Shown here one piece after another: positions 27,397-36,716 of a stretch of DNA of 64,000 nucleotides. Location: NCBI RefSeq assembly GCF_000380165.1, contig NZ_KB904657.1:40831-104830 (forward strand). Reading direction: 5' to 3'. Source of the stretch: Wenjunlia vitaminophila DSM 41686. Lineage in GTDB: Bacteria; Actinomycetota; Actinomycetes; Streptomycetales; Streptomycetaceae. The notes under the pieces were generated by a model that saw nothing but the letters and a program-made list of their open reading frames with translations, ran no database searches and was not told where the DNA came from. The position numbers were made by a program, and so were the translations under genes. The first letter of the stretch is position 1. Each line of letters starts with the position of its first letter.

Positions 27397-28344
27397 TTTT
27401 GGTAACCCAAATGGGGATCCGATCAGAATCTTGTGTTCGAACCTACCGACCGCCCGTCGGTAAATCAAAGCGGCCTGGGTAAAATCGGTCTTCGTGTTGA
27501 CGACTGGTTTCCAGACACGGTAGAAGGGCATAGCGCAACCAGCGACCGCGTGATGGTGGACACACCGAAGCAGCAACGTCACGAGAAATGCCGGAATCGC
27601 CGAGAACGCTCCCACGGTGGCCCCGCGCGAAGCCACCGAGGGACGACTCGACGCCGGTATGTCGATTCCCTCAAAGAAAGCCCAACGACGCTCGCGCCGC
27701 ACCCGAGGGGCCCCCAACGGGGTGCGAGACCCAGAACCGGCGCCCATGACCGGTCGGGACGCGTTGGACGCCGGAGGTCCGCCGATGGCCGGAACCACAC
27801 AGCCGGTCGCTGCCCAACGACCGGTCCGGGCGGAGGCACGAAGCCCCTGCTCGAACGGATCGCCACGACCGGGGTGGCGGGGCTGCCCAAGCACCCGCTC
27901 CGTTCCACCGGATGGTTCACCGGAGTCTTTACCGGAAATTGTGACGAGAATTCCCGGACCATTAACTGAGAATTCGACACGCGCTCACTTCGGTATCAAC
28001 ATGTGGCACGACGGTGGATATCGTCGTGTAGACTCTCGCCTCAAGTTCGACTCAAGTTGTTCTCGAGCCCAATATTGTGCCTTGGGCTTGCAGTGAGTCA
28101 GTGTCCGCATGAAGCAACCCCCGTTCGCTGGACAGCCTGTCTTTCCACCAGGCCATATGTCAAGTGAATGCCGGGGGTGGATTTTTCATGCCCGTACGAC
28201 CACGAACCGCAGCTTTGCCGGCAATCCGCGCATGAGGCACGTCAGCGCATCATCGTCGTCTCTCGAGATGGTTACGGAATTTCGGTTGGCCTTTGCGGCG
28301 CCGCCCCGGACCCGGGGGCCGGGGCGGCGCCGGACCGTGCCGGC
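27387..28344. other. 958-bp intergenic region with SARP-like repeats
   Basis: This lies between the OmpR-type regulator and the carboxylase epsilon gene, both on the minus strand. It is markedly more AT-rich at 27900-28100. It contains three 11-bp-spaced heptamers at 28041-28069. No frame has convincing coding character on either strand. Confidence 0.5.
28041..28078 (+). promoter_or_regulatory. SARP/OmpR-type direct-repeat site with -10-like box
   Basis: Heptamers TCAAGTT (28041), TCAAGTT (28052) and TCGAGCC (28063) start exactly 11 bp apart, the pattern bound by SARP and related winged-helix activators. A TATTGT box (28073-28078) follows at a short distance, as in ActII-ORF4-type promoters. 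As drawn it would fire rightward, where no plus-strand gene is found. Confidence 0.55.
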
Positions 28345-28599
28345 TCAGCCCGGGGCGCGCCCACCCGCCCGCCAGGTGCGCGGGCACTCGAACATCGCCG
28401 CGCGCTCGGGACGACGCCACGGGGCGACCGCCCGCCGCGGGGCGGTCCCGGCGCCTCCGGACTGCCCCGGGGCGAGCCTGGCGCACAGCACGGCGGTGAG
28501 CGCGGCGAGCTCCTCGGGTGCGGGCTCACCCCGCTCCACCCGGAAGAGTTGACCGATCTGCGACCCGGTCGGCGCACTGCCCCCGGCCATCCACATCAC
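28345..28599 (-). CDS. Acyl-CoA carboxylase epsilon subunit (small)
   Basis: An 84-residue protein. The segment FRVERGEPAPEELAALTAVL matches the short signature of actinobacterial acyl-CoA carboxylase epsilon subunits (R-G-x-P-x-x-E-E-x-A-A-L). A Pro/Ala/Arg-rich tail follows. It lies 81 bp downstream of the beta subunit gene in the same direction. Epsilon subunits stabilise the alpha-beta carboxylase complex. ATG 28599 or ATG 28593 could be the start. Confidence 0.75.
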   Translation of the reverse strand: MMWMAGGSAPTGSQIGQLFRVERGEPAPEELAALTAVLCARLAPGQSGGAGTAPRRAVAPWRRPERAAMFECPRTWRAGGRAPG

Positions 28600-28680
28600 C
28601 TCTCATCGCCCGTAGGTCACCTGGTCCGCGTCGCGCGCCCGCCCGGCGCGGCCCGCCGGCACCGGGAACCCCCCCGGCTA

Positions 28681-30249
28681 CTGCGGCGGGTTGCCGTGCT
28701 TGCGGTGGGGCAGCTCGGCGTGCTTGGCGGAGAGCACGGCGATCGCCCGGCACAGCACGGAACGGGTCTCGCGCGGGTCGATCACGTCGTCCACCAACCC
28801 CCGCTCGGCCGCGTAGTAGGGGTGCACCAGCTCGTTCTGGTACTCCTTGATCTTCTGCTGCCGCACCGCTTCCGGGTCCCGGGCGGCGGCGATCTCGCGG
28901 CGGAAGACCACGTTGGCGGCGCCCTCCGCGCCCATCACCGCGATCTCGTTGGTCGGCCAGGCCAGCGCGATGTCGGCGCCGATGGACCGGGAGTCCATCA
29001 CGATGTACGCGCCGCCGTAGGCCTTGCGCAGCACCAGCGAGACCCGCGGCACCGTGGCGTTGCAGTACGCGTACAGCAGCTTCGCGCCGTGCCGGATGAT
29101 CCCGCCGTGCTCCTGCTCCACCCCCGGCAGGAAGCCGGGCACGTCCACCAGCGTGACCAGCGGGACGCTGAAGGAGTCACAGAACTGGACGAACCTGGCT
29201 CCCTTCTCGCTGGCGTGGATGTCCAGCGCCCCGGCGCGGAACGCCGGCTGGTTGGCGACGACGCCCACCACCTGCCCGTCCAGCCGGGCGAGGGCGCAGA
29301 CCAGGTTGGGCGCCCAGGCGGCGTGCACCTCCATGTACTCGCCGTCGTCCACCACCTCCTCGATGACCCGCCGCACGTCGTAGGCGCGGTTGCCGTCGGC
29401 CGGCACCAGGTCGAGCAGCGCCTCGCAGGTCCGGTCCACCGGGTCGTCACAGGCCACCCGCGGCGATGTCTCCCGGTTGTTCGAGGGCAGCAACGACAGC
29501 AGGTAGCGCACGTCGGCGAGGCACGTCTCCTCGTCGTCGTGGGTGAAGTGGGCGACGCCGGAGACCTCGGCGTGCACGTCCGCCCCGCCGAGGCCGTCCT
29601 GGGTGACCTCCTCGCCGGTGACCGCCTGCACCACGTCCGGGCCCGTGACGAACATCTGCGAGGTGTCCCGGACCATGAACACGAAGTCGGTCAGCGCCGG
29701 GCTGTACGCGGCGCCGCCCGCGCACGGCCCCAGCATCACCGAGATCTGCGGGATGACCCCGGACGAGCGGGTGTTCCGCTGGAAGATGCCGCCGTACCCC
29801 GCGAGCGCGGTGACGCCCTCCTGGATGCGGGCGCCCGCGCCGTCGTTCAGCGACACCAGCGGCGCACCGGCCGACCGGGCGAGGTCCATGACTTTGTGGA
29901 TCTTGGCTGCGTGTGCCTCCCCCAGCGCCCCGCCGAAGATCCGGAAGTCATGCGCGTAGACGAACACGGTGCGGCCGTCCACGGTGCCCCAACCGGTGAC
30001 CACCCCGTCGGTGTACGGCCTCCTGTCCTCCAGGCCGAAGCCCTGCGCCCGGTGCCGGCGCAGCGGCTCCACCTCGGTGAAACTGCCCTCGTCCAGCAGG
30101 AGCTCGAGGCGTTCCCGCGCGGTCAGCTTGCCCTTGGCGTGCTGCCGCTCGGTGGCCCCGGGGTCGGGCCCCCGCCAGGCCTCCTCCTTGCGTCGGCGCA
30201 GGCCCTGGAGGATGCCGGCGGGGTCCGTCGGGGGTGGACCGGTCAGCAC
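28681..30249 (-). CDS. Acyl-CoA carboxylase beta (carboxyltransferase) subunit
   Basis: A 522-residue carboxyltransferase. The N-terminal half has KGKLTARERLELLLDEGSF and GPCAGGAAYSPALTDFVFMV. The C-terminal half has VDVPGFLPGVEQEHGGIIRHG and RKAYGGAYIVM, the two oxyanion-hole Gly-Gly regions. Length and motifs match PccB/AccD-type subunits; in angucycline clusters this enzyme supplies malonyl-CoA. A biotinylated alpha subunit is not present in the window. GTG 30249 overlaps the stop of the preceding oxygenase gene (30243-30245), a sign of translational coupling. Confidence 0.92.
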
Positions 30250-31781
30250 GCCGTGTCCGCCTCGCCGTTGTCCGCCGCGGGCGGACCGACCCACCTGCGC
30301 AGCGCGTCGGCGAGGCCGGTGGCGTCGGGGGCGGCCCAGACGACGTGTCCGTCCGGACGGACCAGCACACCGGCCGTGCCGGCCAGGGGGTCGGCGCCGT
30401 CCGCCGGCTTCGGCGACGCGGTCACCACCGTCACCCGGTCCCGGAAGTCCGCCGCGGCCAACCGCAGGTCGGGGTCGTCCACCAGGTCGAGCAGGACGCT
30501 GCGCCCGGGGTGCAGCAGTTCGGTGGTGCTGGTCTCCCGGGCGGCACCCACCAGGCGGCGGTGCCCGATGCGCTGGCCCAGCAGCGGGTGGTCGCCCCCA
30601 CCGACCTCGTAGCGGATGTCCAGCCCGCTGACCCGCCCGGCCAGGTACCGCTTGACGTCGTCGAACTCGATCAGGTCGGTGAACATCTCCCGCAGCGGGG
30701 CTGCCTCCTCGCCGCCGAGGAACACCGCGCCCTGGACCCTGGTGTTCGCCAGCAGCCGCTCCCCCACCGGGTGCCGCTCACCGTGGTAGGTGTCCAGCAG
30801 GCCCTCCGGCGCGTCGCCACGGACCACGGCGGCCAGCTTCCAACCGAGGTTCGCCGCGTCCTGCACCCCGACGCTCAGCCCCTGTCCCCCGGCCGGCAGG
30901 TGGATGTGCGCCGCGTCTCCGGCCAGCAGCACCCGGCCGCGCCGGTACTCGGTGGCCTGGCGGGTGGCGTCGGTGAACGAGCTGACCCACTCCGCGCTGC
31001 CGTGCGAGATGTCCTCACCGGTGATGTGCTTCCAGGCGTCGGCGACCTCGGCGAAGGTGAGGGTCCTGTCGCGGTCCTCGGCGGGCGTGCCGTGCGGACA
31101 GACGATGATCCGGTCCACGCCCTCGCCCAACGGGGCCGCCATCACCATGCCGTTGGGCTGGATCTCCCCGAGGAACCGCGGGCGCAGGCCGCAGCCGACC
31201 ACGTCCGCGAGGTACATCGCGCGGGTGGCCGGGTAGCCGGCGAACTCGATGCCGGCGGCCTTGCGGACCAGGCTGTGCCCGCCGTCGCACCCCACGAGGT
31301 AGGACGCGCGCAGCCGCTGGGCGCCGTCCGGGGCGCGCACGGTGATCTCGACGCTGTCGCCGTCCTCGAACCCCTCGGCCAGCTCGGTGAACTCCCAACC
31401 GCGCCGGATGTCCACGCCGAGCTCGGTCGCCCATCCCTCGAGCACCGCCTCGGTCTGCGACTGCGGGATGCCGCGGGCCCCGAAGTGGGCGCCCTCCAGC
31501 ACGGTGTAGTCGAACTGCACCCCCCCGAAGTGCCCCATGGGGCTGGTCTCCAGGTCACCGAACCGCGGCAGCAGCCCGCGCTGGTCGAACACCTCCATCG
31601 CCCGGGCGGTGAAACCCAGGCCCCGGGACTGCCCGGTGGGCTCCGCCAGCTTCTCCGTGAGGATCACGCGTGCCCCGCCGAGCCTCAGCTCGGCGGCGAG
31701 CATCAGACCGGTGGGTCCGGCACCGACGACGATCACGTCGGCGTCCAGGGCGCGGCCGGTGGGAGTCGAGTTGTGGGCCAT
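30243..31781 (-). CDS. FAD-dependent aromatic hydroxylase (angucycline tailoring, AlpG/PgaE class)
   Basis: A 512-residue class-A flavoprotein monooxygenase. FAD motifs are VIVVGAGPTGLMLAAELRLGG near the N-terminus, YLVGCDGGHSLVRKAAGIEF (DG motif) and RVLLAGDAAHIHLPAGGQG (GD motif). A thioredoxin-like C-terminal domain ends the protein. This is the fold of PgaE, UrdE and the AlpF/AlpG enzymes that hydroxylate or dehydrate angucycline intermediates. It is downstream of a second paralogue in the polyketide operon. The exact carbon oxidised cannot be told. Confidence 0.88.
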   Translation of the reverse strand: MAHNSTPTGRALDADVIVVGAGPTGLMLAAELRLGGARVILTEKLAEPTGQSRGLGFTARAMEVFDQRGLLPRFGDLETSPMGHFGGVQFDYTVLEGAHFGARGIPQSQTEAVLEGWATELGVDIRRGWEFTELAEGFEDGDSVEITVRAPDGAQRLRASYLVGCDGGHSLVRKAAGIEFAGYPATRAMYLADVVGCGLRPRFLGEIQPNGMVMAAPLGEGVDRIIVCPHGTPAEDRDRTLTFAEVADAWKHITGEDISHGSAEWVSSFTDATRQATEYRRGRVLLAGDAAHIHLPAGGQGLSVGVQDAANLGWKLAAVVRGDAPEGLLDTYHGERHPVGERLLANTRVQGAVFLGGEEAAPLREMFTDLIEFDDVKRYLAGRVSGLDIRYEVGGGDHPLLGQRIGHRRLVGAARETSTTELLHPGRSVLLDLVDDPDLRLAAADFRDRVTVVTASPKPADGADPLAGTAGVLVRPDGHVVWAAPDATGLADALRRWVGPPAADNGEADTAC

Positions 31782-31883
31782 CGTCTTGCCTTCCCTTGTC
31801 AGTGATGTGGGTCGCGCGGCACCCGCGCCGGGGTGCTGTCGGTGCTCGGAACCGGGGACACGGGCGGCGCGCCGGTGACCGAC

Positions 31884-33419
31884 TCAGCTCCTGACGCCGA
31901 ACCAGCGCGTCAGCGCGTCGGCGAGGCCCTCGGTGGTGGCGCCCGCCCAGGCGACGTAGCCGTCCGGGCGGACCAGCAGGCAGTCGGCGCCCTCCACGGC
32001 GCCCCCGCCCTCGGACCGGCCCGCCACCACGGCGACCCGGTCCCGCAGGCCGTCCGGCACGCGGAGCGGGGTGCCGCCACGCAGGTCGAGCAGGAGTCCA
32101 CGGCCGGTGCGCAGCAGCTCGGCCGCGGTGACCGGGCCCCGTCCCGGGTCCAGGACCAGGTGCGGCAGCCGGGCTCCGACCAGCGGGTGGGCGGTACCGC
32201 CCACCGTGCCACCGGGCCGCCCGCCGGACCCGTCGTGGCCCATGTCGTAGCGGATGTCCAGGCCGCTGACCATGCCGGCGAGGTGGGTGCGCACCGGCTC
32301 GTGCGCCACCAGTTCCGCCAGCACCGCGCGCAGCGGCTCCACTTCGGGGCCGCCGAGCAGCAGCAGCGCCTGCGCCGCGATGTTCCCCAGCACCCGCCGG
32401 CCCACCGCGTGGCGCTCGGCGTGGTAGCTGTCGAGCAGTTCCTCCCCCGCCGCGCCGCGCAGCCGCAGGGCGAGTTTCCAGCCGAGGTTGACGGCGTCCT
32501 GGAGCCCGAGGTTGAGTGCCTGGCCGCCGATCGGCATCTGCTGGTGGGCGGCGTCGCCGGCGAACAGGACGCGGCCGTGCCGGTACCGGGTGAGCAGGCG
32601 GTTGGCGTCACCGAAGGAGTTCACCCACAGCGGGGTCCCGCCGCTGATGTCCTCCCCGGTGACCCGCTTCCACGCGTCCACGACCTCGGTGAACTCCGGG
32701 TCCCCACCGCGGGCGGTCACGGTGCTGCCGAAGGCGTGCACCATGACCCGGGTGACCCCGTCACCGCGTCGGGCCGCGATGGCCAGGCCCTGCGGCAGCC
32801 GTTGGAACCGCCGGTTGGGCACGGTGATGCCGTCCACGTCGGCGCGGAGCAGCTCCCGGCGGGCGCTGGTACCCGGGAACTCCGCGCCGAGGAGACGGCG
32901 GACCGTGCTCTCCTCGCCGTCGCACCCGACGAGGTACCGGCCACGGACCCGCACGGTGCCGTCCGGACCGGCGGCCTCCACCTCGACGTGCCCGTCGTGG
33001 TCGGCGTCCTGGTGCGCGGCCGCGGCGGCGCCGGTGGTCAGGGTCCGCAGCTCGTGGCCGCGCCGGATGTCGGCCCCGAGCCCCGACGCCCAGTCCTGGA
33101 GCAGTTCCTCGGTCCTGGTCTGGGGCACCTTCCACTGCCCGGGGTGGGTGCTGGGCAGGGTGAGGTCCAGGGGGATGCCGCCGAAGTGCCCGCGCGGTTC
33201 GTTCGGCGGGGTGCCGAGCGCGGCCAGGAGCCCGCGGCTGTCCAGCAGTTCCATGGTCCGGGCGTGCAGGGTCGAGGCCCTGGACTCCGTGGTCGGCGCG
33301 GGGCGTCGCTCGAGAACGACCACCTCGGCACCGCCCAGCCGCAACTCACCGGCGAGCATGAGCCCGACGGGGCCGGCGCCGACGACGATGACCTGGGTGT
33401 CCAGGCGGCTACCGGTCAT
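31884..33419 (-). CDS. FAD-dependent aromatic hydroxylase (angucycline tailoring, AlpF/UrdM class)
   Basis: A 511-residue paralogue of the neighbouring hydroxylase. Motifs: VIVVGAGPVGLMLAGELRLGG, YLVGCDGEESTVRRLLGAEF and RVLFAGDAAHQQMPIGGQALN. The stop of the aromatase gene (33421-33423) ends 1 bp before ATG 33419, so it belongs to the same operon. It diverges in the substrate pocket from the other two hydroxylases, for example QWKVPQTRTEELLQDWASG. A role in early angucyclinone oxidation is likely from position directly after the aromatase/cyclase gene. Confidence 0.88.
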   Translation of the reverse strand: MTGSRLDTQVIVVGAGPVGLMLAGELRLGGAEVVVLERRPAPTTESRASTLHARTMELLDSRGLLAALGTPPNEPRGHFGGIPLDLTLPSTHPGQWKVPQTRTEELLQDWASGLGADIRRGHELRTLTTGAAAAAHQDADHDGHVEVEAAGPDGTVRVRGRYLVGCDGEESTVRRLLGAEFPGTSARRELLRADVDGITVPNRRFQRLPQGLAIAARRGDGVTRVMVHAFGSTVTARGGDPEFTEVVDAWKRVTGEDISGGTPLWVNSFGDANRLLTRYRHGRVLFAGDAAHQQMPIGGQALNLGLQDAVNLGWKLALRLRGAAGEELLDSYHAERHAVGRRVLGNIAAQALLLLGGPEVEPLRAVLAELVAHEPVRTHLAGMVSGLDIRYDMGHDGSGGRPGGTVGGTAHPLVGARLPHLVLDPGRGPVTAAELLRTGRGLLLDLRGGTPLRVPDGLRDRVAVVAGRSEGGGAVEGADCLLVRPDGYVAWAGATTEGLADALTRWFGVRS

Positions 33420-33420
33420 G

Positions 33421-34356
33421 TCAGCTCGTGCGCTCGGCGTGGTTCTTGGCGTGGTTGAGGGTGGCCAGGCTGTTGGTGCTCAGCGCCGTGTGCACGTACT
33501 CGCGGGCGTCGGCGACGGTGGCGTCCGCGCCGAGGACCTTCGCGATGTTGGCGGTGTTCAGGGTGACCGTGTGCTGCGACGAGGCGGTGGTGCCCTCCTC
33601 GGTCTCCTGGAACGTCCAGATGCCGGTGTGCAGGGTCATCAGCGCGGGCAGAGTGACCTGCTTGTAGGCGATCCGGTGGTGCGGGAAGGTCACCCGGTAG
33701 GACTTGGTGGTGTGCGTGGACCCGTCCTTGGCCCGGGTGTCCATCTCCAGGGTCTGGAGCCCGGGGGTGTCCTCGGTGAGACGGATGGTGGCCACGTGGG
33801 GCAGCCGCTCCGCCCACAGGTCGGCTTCGTTGATGAAGTCGAACATGTCCTTGGCGGAGCCGTTGACCTGCACGGAGTCGGTGAAGGAGAACGTCAGCTC
33901 CTCGTCCGCGTGGGCCCGCTCGAGGTTCTCCTTCAGCGCCGCCAGCTCGGACCGGCTGTTGCGGTCCACCGCCTCGTCGATCCAGGCCAGGCCCTCGGGG
34001 TCGTCGTCGATGGCCCGGTAGTCGTGCAGCAGTCGGACCCGGCACCGGTCGTCGTCGAGGGGCTCGATGATCCAGGTGCCGCCCATCGCGGCGACCGGTG
34101 GGGTGGTGACCTCCTGCCGGAAGGTGATGCGCAGGGCGTCCGCGTCCAGGGTGCGGCGCGACGTCCAGTTCTTCGCCTCGCCGTTGGCGGTCGCCCAGAT
34201 CCGGATGCGTTCCTCGTTCCCGTTCGCCTCCACCTGGTCCACGTGGATGGTGGGCGGGAAGATCCGCGGCCAGTTGGTCACCTCCGCCAGCAGGGCGTAG
34301 ACGGCCTTGGCCGGGGCGGTGACGGTGATCTCGTGCTCGACCTCGCGGGTCGTCAT
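33421..34356 (-). CDS. Didomain aromatase/cyclase (AlpE/JadD class)
   Basis: A 311-residue protein made of two START/Bet v1-like domains: residues about 1-145 (MTTREVEHEITVTAPAKAVY, NWPRIFPPTIHV) and about 160-311 (FTDSVQVNGSAKDMFDFI, LWAERLPHVATIRL). Such didomain enzymes catalyse C7-C12 first-ring cyclisation and dehydration of C-9-reduced polyketides. ATG 34356 lies just after GAGTAGTC; the upstream gene ends 29 bp earlier. Length is normal for the family (about 315). Confidence 0.92.
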   Translation of the reverse strand: MTTREVEHEITVTAPAKAVYALLAEVTNWPRIFPPTIHVDQVEANGNEERIRIWATANGEAKNWTSRRTLDADALRITFRQEVTTPPVAAMGGTWIIEPLDDDRCRVRLLHDYRAIDDDPEGLAWIDEAVDRNSRSELAALKENLERAHADEELTFSFTDSVQVNGSAKDMFDFINEADLWAERLPHVATIRLTEDTPGLQTLEMDTRAKDGSTHTTKSYRVTFPHHRIAYKQVTLPALMTLHTGIWTFQETEEGTTASSQHTVTLNTANIAKVLGADATVADAREYVHTALSTNSLATLNHAKNHAERTS

Positions 34357-34385
34357 GACTACTCCAGCGGTTTCTTGGGGCGCGA

Positions 34386-35171
34386 TCAGAAGTTGCCGAG
34401 GCCGCCGCAGACGTTCAGCGCCTGGGAGGTGATGGACGCCGCGGTGTCCGAGGCCAGGTAGCCGACGAGTCCGGCGACCTCGTCGGGGGTGGAGTAGCGC
34501 CCGAGCGGGATCTTGGCCTGGAACTTCTCCAGGATCGCGTCCTCGGTGGTGTCCCAGGCTGCGGCGTACCCCTGCCGCACCCGCTGCGCCATGGGCGTCT
34601 CGACGTAACCGGGGCAGACCGCGTTGACCGTGATCCCGGTCTTGGCCAGCTCGTTGCCGAGCGCCTTGGTGAAGCCGACGACGCCGTGCTTGGAGGCCGA
34701 GTACGGGGCGCCGAGCACCACGCCCTGCTTGCCCGCGGTGGAGGCGATGTTGATGATCCGGCCGCGGTCCTTCTTCCGCATGCCGCCGGTGTTGAGCACC
34801 TCCCGGGTCATCCGGAAGACGCTGTTGAGGTTGGTCTCGATGACGTCGTACCAGAGCTCGTCGGCGATGTCCGCGGTCACCCCGCCACCGGACCGACCGG
34901 CGTTGTTGACCAGCACGTCGACGGGCCCGTAGCGGTCCACCGCGGCCTGCACGAACGCGGTCACCGCGGCGGCGTCCCGCACGTCCACGGCACAGCCGTC
35001 CACGTCCAGGCCCTCGTGCTGGAGCTCCTTGACGGTGGAGGCGACGTTCTCGGCGTTCCGCGCGCCGATGAACACGCGGTGCCCCTGGGTGGCCAGCAGC
35101 CTGGCCACGGAGAGTCCGATGCCGCTGGTGGCGCCCGTCACCAGGGCGACCCGGGCAGTGTCCTTGGTCAT
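34386..35171 (-). CDS. Type II PKS C-9 ketoreductase
   Basis: A 261-residue short-chain dehydrogenase of the actIII type. The NADPH site is TGATSGIG (12-19), NNAG is at 89-92, and the catalytic Ser144, Tyr157 and Lys161 (YSASK) are present. It reduces the carbonyl at C-9 of the nascent polyketide. It stands between the ACP and aromatase genes, the usual order in angucycline clusters. Confidence 0.94.
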   Translation of the reverse strand: MTKDTARVALVTGATSGIGLSVARLLATQGHRVFIGARNAENVASTVKELQHEGLDVDGCAVDVRDAAAVTAFVQAAVDRYGPVDVLVNNAGRSGGGVTADIADELWYDVIETNLNSVFRMTREVLNTGGMRKKDRGRIINIASTAGKQGVVLGAPYSASKHGVVGFTKALGNELAKTGITVNAVCPGYVETPMAQRVRQGYAAAWDTTEDAILEKFQAKIPLGRYSTPDEVAGLVGYLASDTAASITSQALNVCGGLGNF

Positions 35172-35186
35172 GTCGTCGTGGGCCTT

Positions 35187-35456
35187 TCAGGCGGAGGTGG
35201 CAGCGGAGAGCTGCGCGTTGACAACGTCGATGAGAGCGCGCGGGGTGACGGCGCCGGTCAGCGCGTCGTCGTCCAGCGAGATCTGGTAGGTGCGCTCGAT
35301 CCGGCCGCCGGTCTCCAGCAGGGCCAGCGACTCGTAGCCGAGGGCCTCGAACTCGGTGTCCAGGATGTCGCCGTCGAGATCGACGGCCTCGTCCGCGCCC
35401 GCGGCTTCCAGCAGGATGGCTTTCAGATCGTCGAGGGTGAATGCCTCGGTGGCCAT
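35187..35456 (-). CDS. Type II PKS acyl carrier protein
   Basis: An 89-residue carrier protein. The phosphopantetheine attachment Ser43 is in EALGYESLALLE, a variant of the usual GxDSL. The helical bundle composition is acidic and normal length. It lies 15 bp upstream of the ketoreductase and 33 bp downstream of KS-beta. Confidence 0.94.
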   Translation of the reverse strand: MATEAFTLDDLKAILLEAAGADEAVDLDGDILDTEFEALGYESLALLETGGRIERTYQISLDDDALTGAVTPRALIDVVNAQLSAATSA

Positions 35457-35489
35457 GTGGGGTCCTTTCCTCGGATGGCGTCGGTGTTC

Positions 35490-36716
35490 TCAGGCGGCGT
35501 CCTGGCCGGCGGCCCGGACCACCACGGCGGAGTTGAAGCCGCCGTGTCCGCGGGCCAGTACCAGCGCGGTGCGCACCGGCGCGGCGCGGGGTTCGTCCAG
35601 GACCAGGTCGAGTTCGTACTCGGGGGAGGGTTGGATGTGCACCGTCGGCGGGATGAGGCCGTCGGTCATGGCCAGCAGGGCCGCGGCCAGGTCCAGCGGG
35701 GCCCCGCCGGAGTACAGGCGGCCGGTCATCGTCTTGGGGGCGGTGACCGGGACGCCACGGGCACCGAAGACCGCGGTGATCGCCTCGGCCTCGATCCGGT
35801 CGAGGTCCGGCACGGCCGCGGCGTCGGCGAAGACCACGTCCACCTGGGACGGCTCCACCGCGGCGTCGGCCAACGCGATCTCGATCGCCCTGCGCAGCCC
35901 GGGCCCACGTCCGCTGCCCGGCCTGGGGTCGAAGGTGGCGCCGTACCCGGCGATCTCGCCGTAGACCCTGGCTCCGCGCTCCCGGGCGGCCTCGGCGTCC
36001 TCCAGGATGAGGATGGCCCCGCCCTCGCCCGGCACGTGGCCCCGGGCGTCGCGGTCGAACGGCAGGTACGCCCGGTCCGGCTCCTCGCTGGTGCTCAGCC
36101 GGCCGCTGGTGAGCTGCGCGACCCAGCCCCAGGGGCAGATCGACGCGTCCACGGCGCCGGACACGACCAGGCGGGTGCCCTTGCGGATCTGCCGCCGGGC
36201 CTGGGCGACCGCGTCGAGTCCCCCGGCCTGGTCGCTGACCACGACGCCGCTGGGGCCCTTCATCCCGTTGCGGATGGAGATCTGTCCGCTGTTCACCGCG
36301 TAGAACCAGGCGAAGGACTGGTACGCGGAGACGTGGTGACTGCCCAGGCTCCACAGCTTCCGCAGTTCGTTCTGCCCGAACTCGAAGCCGCCGGAGGAGC
36401 TGGCGGTGACCACGCCCATGCTGAACTCGGGGAGTTCCCCGGGGTCCACCCCGGCGTCGGCGAGCGCCCAGTCGGCGGCGGCCAGCGCCATCCTGGTCAT
36501 CCGGTCGGTCTGCGGGATCAGCCGGCTCGGCAGGTGGTCCTCGGCCACGAACCCGGGTACCTCGCCCGCCAGCCGCGCCGGGTAGCCCGACGGGTCGAAC
36601 CGGGTGACCCGGCCGATGCCGCTGCTCCCCTCGCAGGTGGCCGACCAGAACTCCTTGGTGCCCAGGCCGTTGGGCGCGGCCACGCCGAGGCCGGTCACCA
36701 CCACGGACGCGCTCAT
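35490..36716 (-). CDS. Type II PKS ketosynthase beta (chain length factor)
   Basis: A 408-residue ketosynthase homologue in which the active-site Cys is replaced by Gln163 ([13 protein letters not shown]), the hallmark of chain length factors. It pairs with KS-alpha and sets chain length; a decaketide is expected for angucyclines, but the gate residues were not modelled. ATG 36716 overlaps the KS-alpha stop (TGA at 36715-36713) by ATGA. Confidence 0.95.
   Translation of the reverse strand: MSASVVVTGLGVAAPNGLGTKEFWSATCEGSSGIGRVTRFDPSGYPARLAGEVPGFVAEDHLPSRLIPQTDRMTRMALAAADWALADAGVDPGELPEFSMGVVTASSSGGFEFGQNELRKLWSLGSHHVSAYQSFAWFYAVNSGQISIRNGMKGPSGVVVSDQAGGLDAVAQARRQIRKGTRLVVSGAVDASICPWGWVAQLTSGRLSTSEEPDRAYLPFDRDARGHVPGEGGAILILEDAEAARERGARVYGEIAGYGATFDPRPGSGRGPGLRRAIEIALADAAVEPSQVDVVFADAAAVPDLDRIEAEAITAVFGARGVPVTAPKTMTGRLYSGGAPLDLAAALLAMTDGLIPPTVHIQPSPEYELDLVLDEPRAAPVRTALVLARGHGGFNSAVVVRAAGQDAA

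Noticed and set aside
28168..30612. Plus-strand frame that the SARP-like site at 28041 might drive
   Set aside because: It is antisense to the carboxylase beta gene, shows no domain and has shadow-like composition, so I did not call it a gene.
33421..36354. A 977-codon minus-strand frame spanning aromatase, ketoreductase and ACP genes
   Set aside because: Only its C-terminal 311 residues are real (the aromatase/cyclase). The rest is an out-of-frame shadow of the ketoreductase, ACP and KS-beta genes.
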